Assembly (NCBI RefSeq): GCF_000316115.1
Contig: NZ_JH993793.1
Span: forward strand, 519,517-583,516
Direction: 5' to 3'
From: Leptolyngbya sp. PCC 7375
GTDB taxonomy: Bacteria; Cyanobacteriota; Cyanobacteriia; Phormidesmidales; Phormidesmidaceae
DNA: 64,000 nt
This document shows positions 12,201 to 21,200 of this stretch, piece by piece. The position numbers and the translations under genes are program-made. The notes under the pieces were generated by a model. That model was given only the letters and a program-made list of their open reading frames with translations, made no database searches and was not told the origin of the DNA. Positions within the stretch are counted from its first letter, which is position 1, and each line of letters starts with the position of its first letter.

Positions 12201-15200
12201 TATTGCTCTTAACCGCCCCCAGGGCACAATACCCACGCCTGTCTGTGTACTGCCGAAACGACTGCTTTAACCCCTCTACCTCGATGGGATCACCCAGTTT
12301 GGTGCCAGTACCGTGGGCCTCCACATATTGAATGGTGGCCGGATCAATGTTGAACCGATCGTAAACCTGTCGCTGTAGCCGGGTTTGGGAATCTCCATTG
12401 GGGGCAGTAATGCCGTTGGTGCGACCATCCTGGTTCACGCCCCAGCCGCGAATCACCCCCAGGATCCGGTCACCGTCCCGTTCTGCGTCCTCCAGCCGCT
12501 TCATTAACAAAACACCTACGCCTTCCCCAGGCACAAAACCATTGGCGCGCTGGTCAAAGGTGTGGCAGCGCCCGTTGGCCGACAGCATGCCAGCATTGCC
12601 CGTCATCAGATGCATGGCCGGTCCCGCCAGCACGGTCACCCCGCCCGCCAGGGTCATGTCACTGTTACCAGCCACCAAACTATCGCAGGCCATGGCCATG
12701 GCCACCAGGGAGGAGGAGCAAGCCGTATCTAAAGCCAGGCAGGGTCCATGCAGATTCAACGTGTAGGCAATGCGGGCGGGCAAAATAGACGCGGCTCCCC
12801 CCATTAAGGCCTGGGCATTTAACCCTTCTGCCTCCAGGGACAGGCCGTAATCCCCGGCACCACAGCCCGCAAACACGCCACACTTTTTGCCGGACAAGGA
12901 GGATGGGTCGTACCCTGCATCCTCAATACAGGCCCAACTGGCTTCTAGAAACAGCCGTTGTTGCGGGTCCATGAGTTCCGCTTCACGGGGAGAAATGTTG
13001 AAAAACAACGGATCGAACTTATCAACATCCTCCAATACCCCCATCCACTTATGGGGGGTTGGGTTCGGAGCATGGTCACAACTGTCATAAAAGTCTGCTG
13101 GGGACCACCGTTCCTGAGGAATCTCGGTAACACAGTCTATGCCCTGGGCGATGTTCTGCCAAAAGGCATTGAGGTCAGGGGCCTTGGGAAATTGCCCGGC
13201 CATGCCGATGATGGCGATGCCTGCCCCTGGCTGAGGGGTTACTACAGGGGGTTTGGGCGGTGGTTTGGGCAGGGGGGCAGGGGCCTGAGCAGGGGCCTGA
13301 GCCGTGACTGGCGCTTCGGACAACGGCGGTGATGGAGCCTTCGGCGTCTCAGTCGGCGGGGCCTGGGTGATCCGGGCCATAAATTCTGCAAACTGGCGCA
13401 GGGTGGGGTGACTGTAGATCTCGACCGCCGTTATTTTGACCCCATAGCACTGGTTGATCTTGCGCACCCAGGTAACACCGCTAATGGAATCCAGCCCCAT
13501 ATCCACAAATGGTGTTTCAGGGTTTACGCGCTCGGGCTTGATCAACAGTTCTTCAGCCAGGGTGATCTGCAGCGTTTTGAGAATGGCATTCACGGCGTCT
13601 GCATCTGCCGTAGCGACCGGCAGTGGTGGACTAGCTACTTGCGGTGGTGCCTTAACTGGCGGTGGTGCCTCGGCGGGTGCGGGTGCTCCACCGTCCTGGT
13701 CAAGGATCGTCGTCCTGGCCAGGACCAGATCGGCAAATTTGTTCAGCGTAAAGTGGTTATACACCTCGGCTGCCATCAGGCTGAGACCGTAATGTTGATT
13801 GACCCGGCGGACCCAGGTCACCCCGGTGATGGAATCCAGGCCCAGATCGACAAATGCCCCATGGCTATCCACCCGTTCCGACTTGAGTTGCAATTCATCG
13901 GCGAGGGTACGGCGCAGAAATTCGAGGATCTGGTCACGGCGATGGTGGGTAGATGCCGCTGATGACACCGCTGTTTTCGCTTCGCTGGGTGCCACCGCCA
14001 TGCCCGAGTTGTAGTATTTGCGAATCCGCTCCTGCACTTCTTGGTTGCCGACAAAGGTTTTGTCGTGCATGGCCAGTTCCTGGGCATAGTTCGGCTCCAG
14101 CAGGGTGCGCAGTAGACGGGACCGTTCGGCCTTTTGCCTGACTAGCTCATGTCGGGACTGTCGCGCCAGTTCACCGGCCCGTTGTAGGGCATGCCCAAGC
14201 ACCTGAGCCCGTGGCAGAACAGCCATGTCAATGCCCCGAGACCGCAGTTCGTGGCCCTTATATTCCCTAGCCGTGAACAGAATTTCCCGGCCTAAATCCC
14301 AGCCAAACCGGTCCGGAAAAATCAACGTGGCCCCCGCTCCTGGCGTGAATCCGTACTGCATGTAGGGGCTGAAATAAAGGCTCTCTTCGCTGAAGATTAT
14401 CTGATCGCAAAACATGCCCAGCGCCCACCCAGGACCGATGCCATGGCCCTGCATGGCCGCGATCACTGGAATCTCGCACTCCAGGGGAAGACTAAAAATT
14501 TTGTCGTCGGTGAACCGGGCGGTTCCCCCCTGGATCGATAACAGAGTTTCTTGGGTGCCACCGCAGGCAAAGTAGCTGTCGTATCCAGTTAACACCAGCA
14601 CCTTGTAACGCGGATTGTCGCGTACCAGGGCAAAGACTTCATTGATACCGGCGATAAAGGCTTTGGAAAACGTATTGCGGCTGTTGCGATCGCACAAAGT
14701 CACCAGCAGGACGCCCCCCCCATAGGCCTCGGCACGGACAACGTCGGATTGCAACAACAGTGGTTCCGATCTACCCAGATCCTCCAGCAGAATTGAATTT
14801 GCCCCAGCAATTCTGCCAACGGCTGCCTGGGGCACCGCCGCCCGAGAGATGACCATCCGAACCAGATGCCGGGTCAATTGCACCAGAGCTGCCTTCGGTG
14901 CCTGGGCCAGTTCCAATGCCAGGCTGGCGGCATGGGCATTGACGCGATCTGCCGGAACCACTGGCAACAGCAGGCCCATCGCTTTCAATTGGATGCCCAT
15001 GAACGATCGCTGGTCGCTCAAGAGCCCATCACCTTTGGGGCCAAATCGCTCCTGCAAGAAAGCCTGCTCTCGCTGAGACAGTCGCCACTCCCCAGCGGGT
15101 TGAAACTGAAATTCAGCCCCCTCTGCGCACACCATAAAATCGCACAGGCTCACCAATAGACAACCGGCTCCGCGACAACGACCTTTAACAGCTGCAATGA

Positions 15201-18200
15201 TTGGCAGCTCGAACTCCGTAAGCAGCTGGAATAAATCCGGTCCCCCTCGGTCCTTCGGCCCAGCGAACCCCGAGTCTGCCGACAGAATTACGACCCTGGC
15301 ATCGGTCTGGGAAGCAACCATTTCGAGACTTTGAGCCAAGCTGGCCCACGATGGCGTCGCATCACCCACCACGATGCGATAGACGCCATCGCCGTCCTGG
15401 TGCCATGGGAACCCATGGGAAAGGGCCTCAGCCGCTGAGGAGAGCATCGACTCTCGCGGTTGTGCAAAGCTCTCCAACGGCGTCAGTCGATGCTGACCAA
15501 TGGTGGTCGCAGCGGGATGAAAACGAGATGCGGTCGGTAGCTCCAGCGAAATCCCATGGGAGGGCACCTGGCCATGATGATTTAAAGAAGACTTTTCAGA
15601 GGTCTGTTCTTGCCCCTGGTAAGACGCTTCAGGCAGCCAGTAACGATCCTTTTCAAACGGATACCCCGGCAGCCCATGCAGACGCCGCCGCCCTGCTGCG
15701 TGTAAAGCACTCCAATCTATAGTGGCCCCACCCACCCAGACTGCAGCAATTTTGTCCAATTGTTGTCTGCCAAACCCTTCCCGAATCCTTGTCTCAACTG
15801 GTGTTTGGTCTGAATTTTGTCCCCCTTGCACCACCCCAACAAAACAATTCGGCGACTCCGGATTGCGCAAAAAGTCTGCTATGCGCCGCCGCAATTCCCC
15901 ATGATCGTCAGCCACAATGGCCAGTCGATGGGGCATCGGCTCCCGGCCAGTTTGCAGGGTAAAGGCCAAATCTTGACATTGATCGGGGTTGAGAGTCTTC
16001 CCATCAGATAAATAATCCCGCCAGGCCTCCATCAGGGTGCGCAACCGCTCAGCACTCTTTGCCGAGAACACAAAGAGCGCCGCCGCCGCTGACGGTTGAG
16101 GCGGCACTAACCGTTCTGCCGTTGCCCCGGCCACCGGACCCTCCACAACCATATGGACATTGGTCCCGCTGAACCCAAACGAACTCAGCACACCAATACG
16201 ACGACCTTGGGCATTGGGCTCCCAGTCCCGTAATTGGGTATTTACAAAGAAGGGGCTTTGGTCGAAAGCAATGTGCTGGTTCGGCTTTGAAAAATTGATA
16301 CTGGGTGGAATCTGGCCATGGTGCATGGACAGCAGCAGCTTAATCAACCCGCAGACACCAGAGGCATGGACACAGTGACCAATGTTGCTTTTCACTGAAC
16401 CAATGGCGCAGCGCTGTCGTTGATCGGTGAACTGCCGAAAGGCATCTGTTAAGGCCTTGATCTCTACTGGATCTCCCAGTTTGGTGCCAGTGCCGTGGGC
16501 TTCCACATAGCCAATTTCCGCAGGGTCAATGCCTAGTTTCCGATACACCGTTTGGAGCAATTGGGTCTGGGACAAACTGCTGGGGGCTGTAATGCCATTG
16601 GTGCGACCGTCCTGGTTCATGCCCGAACCTTTAACCACACCATAGACATGGTCGCCATCCCGGATGGCATCCGCCAGCCGTTTCAACACCACCACCCCAG
16701 CCGCCTCGCCAGGGACAAAACCATCGGCCCCATCATCAAAAACCTTGCATTTCCCATCCACAGAAAGCATCCCAGCCTTGCTGCACAGAATGTGAAAGTC
16801 AGGCATCACATGGATAGAGACACCGCCTGCCAACGCTAGCGACACGTCGCCTTTACGCAAACTGTCACAGGCCAAGTGAACAGCGGTGAGCGATGAGGAT
16901 GACGCCGTGTCCACGGTCAAAGCCGGTCCCTTGAGATTCATAAAATAGGCGATTCGCGCCGCCAGGATGGAGGCGTCATTGCCCATAAAAGCAGACGCAT
17001 CCAGAGGCAATCCTGCCTTTCTCAGATAGGTCTGATAATCACCCGCATCGGCACCGACAAAGACCCCCCAGTTACTGCTGCCCTCAAGACTCCGAACCGC
17101 ATATCCGGCATCCTCTAGGGCGTGCCAGCTTTCCTCTAAAAACACCCGTTGCTGGGGGTCCATTTGTCGTGCTTCGCGGCCCGAAATACCAAAAAATGTG
17201 GCATCGAAGCAGTCAATCTCTTCTAGAAAACCGCCGTACCTGCCGTAGGTCTTATCAGGCTGGGTCGGATCTGGATCGTAGTAGTCATTAATATCCCAGC
17301 GAGTGGTGGGAACCTCGGTGATACAAGTTTCACCGTTACGCAGCATCTGCCAGAAAGCACGAACGTCTCGCCCCCCCGGGAAGCGTCCGGCCATGCCAAT
17401 GACGGCAATTGACTGGGTGTCCTGTTTGTCCGTTGAACTCTCTCTTTGATGACCTCCAGAATCCATCGGTGCCCCCGATGGGAAAAAATTTGGGGACTTA
17501 GTGGGCTCAGCCTGGGCTGACTGAGCCCTGTTCAAACGTTCAACCACCTCGGGGTAATTGCCATAAATGTAGGCGCTCAAATCCCTGACACAGACATAGT
17601 CGAACAGCGTCGTAGGAGGCAGCACAATCTCAAAGGTTTGATTGAGCGTCACCACCAGCTTGATGTTGGCCATGGAGTCAACGCCGTATTCGGAGAATGG
17701 CTTGACGCGGTCAATGGCGACGGCTGGTGAGTCTAAACAACTCCTCACGCTGGCTGTCACCATTGCCTCAATGCGCGGCAAAGCGGCATCGGTGTCGCCG
17801 CCGCCGGGTTTAATGTTTGGGAGAACGGGGTTTGGAGTAACGGGCAAACTCTCATCAGGTTCAAGGAAGCCGCCATGCTCCGCCAGCCGCTGCATAAAGG
17901 CCGCAGATGATGCCCCCATGGCAGGCATCACCGCCGTGACGGATGCCTCCATATCGTCCGGGACCTGCTCGTCCGGGACAAACTGCAAACGAGACAATTC
18001 GGAGGCCGAAAATGAGAAGACTTCAACATTGTTCTCTGAGCGCCGCCGGGGATTGCCCAGTTCTTGCAAAAACTGTTCAGCAGGGTGATTCTTGGGCGTT
18101 CGGATAAAGGCCACTTCCACATTCCCAAGGCCCCGTTTTTCTGCCTCCCTGCCCAGGGCTGCCATCATGGCATGTTCCACGCCCCTGCCTAGCACACGAC

Positions 18201-21200
18201 AGCTCAATAGAAAGGCATCGATTTTAAGACAATCTGCGATCGCACAAAAAACCATCAGACCACACAGACCATAGTCACCAAACCGATCTGCAACCTTAAC
18301 GGCCAAACTCCCCGCCGTGCTTTCTTCACTCAGCTGGCGGAGTTTCGTGGTGGAGTAGTGACGCTTGGCAAAATTGAACTGATTGGTTCTCTGGGTCAAC
18401 TGTGCCATACGGGCCAAGTCGTCAGGGCATGGCTCCATTATCCGAATGCCCAGTTCAAGACTCTCAATGAATTCCGCGAAACTCGACACCTGCCGACGAA
18501 AGTCTTCGCGCCTTGCCTGTTGTTTGTAAAGTTCTGTCCTATGGCCGTCTTCTATAGTTTTGCGGGCATGATCAAAGGCCCAGACATGATTAAGAAATGA
18601 AGGAATGTCCTTTTCAGCAGCGGGACGTTGCAGCGTCAACACCTGGGGACAATGGGCTCGCACCTCAGCACATTCGATCGGACTGTCATCGAGAAAAATA
18701 AAGCTCTCCAGACCCAGATCCAGGGACTCGGACAAACTCTTCAGGTTGTCGGATTTGGGTTGCCAGTTGATGCGACAGGCAACAAAATCATCCCACTTCA
18801 AGCGCATATCGTCCCGTGTTTCAAAGACCCGGCGGACATCCGCCACATCGTTCTTACTGACCAGGCAGAGCAGCATACCCTGCTGCTTTTGGGCCAGCAT
18901 AAACGTTTGTAATCTCTGAAAATCGTTGTTGACAACAATATCTGAGGCACCCGTTTCACCGACAATCCCCGACCAGAGAGTGTTGTCACAATCGAGGGCA
19001 ATCACCTTGTACGGTTCACGCTGTATACAATGAAGACGACGAACAATGATTGAGGCCAGTCCAGTGAAGAACCGAGGGGTGTAGGGAATATGCCCCATAG
19101 CGTTGCGCACAGGATCATGGTAATCTCCCCAGTCATAAACCGACGCCTGGTCAGTCATCGATATCACATCAATCCCATCCCCATGGGACAATGTCTCCTG
19201 TAGCCAGGCCTCCGTTGCTTGCAAAAACTCGTTGGATAGCGTTGCTAAGGCCTCAACTGACGGCGGACATACCACCACCAGATGGGGCAAAGACCGGCTG
19301 GCAGCAGCTCGCTTGAGCAGGGAAACCCAATCTTCGAGATTTCTCTGGATGCCTGTTTCTAGCGCCGATCGTCTGGCGGGCATGGCTGACCGGGCGCGTT
19401 TTCCATAGATATTACAGAGCAGGGACCCTTTCAACAGATCTTCTTCAACAGTTGAAATCTCGAAACCTTTTTCACGCAAGAGAGCCGTGACTCGCTGTGA
19501 CAATTTCCAGTTCTCTTTGTCGTGAACCTCAACTACAATCTGCCGGATCTTGGGCCAATCATCAGGTGCAATGCTGCTGAGAATATCCCATTCACATTTT
19601 TCAGCATCGATCTTCAGCAGGCCAATTTCCTCGATCTGATATTCTGTGATCAGACTCGACAGCGATCGCAGCTGACATTGATACGTCTCTTTCTGAAGCC
19701 TGGCATCGACCATGCCGTCGAGGTGCTCTCCCAGGGTCTCCATATCCGTCGTTTCGAACCGTTGGGAATACTCATTAATAATTGCCTGGCGCAGAGCATG
19801 GCCATCTTCTTGATCGTCGGCGTGAAATCCTGAAAACACCGATGATTTTGGATAAAACACAAACGACGCTTCTCGATCGTCATCCGCAACGCCAACAGGC
19901 AAAGCTCTGGCTCCGGGTGCATGCAGGGATAAATTTTGTTCAAGAATCTGGAAACAAACAGGCGAAGGTTCACAGGCAAAAATACGAGCACCCTTACAAT
20001 GGTGAGCAACAAACATCGAAAACATGCCGATGTTGGCACCAATATCGAAAACCACATCGCCTTCCTCCAGAACGATCCCGTTCTTTAGATAGGTTTGTTC
20101 AACAAAGATCTCGTGGTACAGATACCGAGTTTCGTATGGATTCAGATTGGCGATCGTCATCCCATTGGGGAGTTGATAACATTCATCACCAGTTGGCAAT
20201 GAATTGTTATCTCCAGAAGCGGGAGAGACACTTGCCTCTGATACACTGGCTTGAAAGTCTTCAAGTCGAATTACTAAAAAATTGGCACCGGAACGATTTT
20301 GGGAGAGCAGACTGCGGGGATTCAGAAACTCTTGATAAATCTGGTTGTACGGAGCGAACTCCACCCGTGTATCCCAGCTCAATTGTCGACTCAGATCCAT
20401 CAGCGGCGCTTCGAGCGGTTCTGCCGTGAAGGTGGATGCTACAGCCCAAAGGCGAGATGCGATCGCCATCTCGCCATTTTGCTCATTATCACGCTGATTG
20501 GGACTGCCCCCTGCCTTACCGGTTTCCTTAGGGGAAAATGCCCTGATACAAAGGTCTTGCATTTCACCTAAAAGTTTGCCATCCTCACTCACTAACTGGA
20601 CGTCAAAGGAAAAATGCCTGTCGTTGTGGCCTTCTGTTTTAAGCGTTGCCAGACAAAAACACTGGCTTCCAGGAGCCTCGTGAACCAATATTTCTCCGAG
20701 GGAAAACGGCACACACACCGCTACAGAGGGATGTATCTGACGCACCAAAAGCAGGACGCACTGAATCGCCGCATCCAGAAGACCGGGAAAACAATCAGGG
20801 TGCCCCACTACAGCCGTTGGACGCACCAGATGTCCCAGAGCAGCACATTCATTAAAATAAAAGGATTCAATGCAGCGAAACGGTGCTCCATAGGCAATGC
20901 CATTATCTTCAAACGTTTGGTAAACGGCCCTTGCATCCAACTGGTTGGGTAGTTCACCCACTAGAGCCTGCACGTCAATCGTCTCAGACCGCTGGATTGC
21001 AATCGACTCCCTAACACCTAGAGAACCTGAGGCATGGGTGATTGATTGTTGCTCTCCACCAGACAAGATGCGATAGGCAAACCCCTGCGGAGTCATATCA
21101 AGCTCAAGTTCAACGGCAAGCTCACGTTGATAGACACTCAAAGGAGCAAGCCAAAACGCGTTACTAACCTTCCATGGAAACACCCCTGATTGACTGGGAT

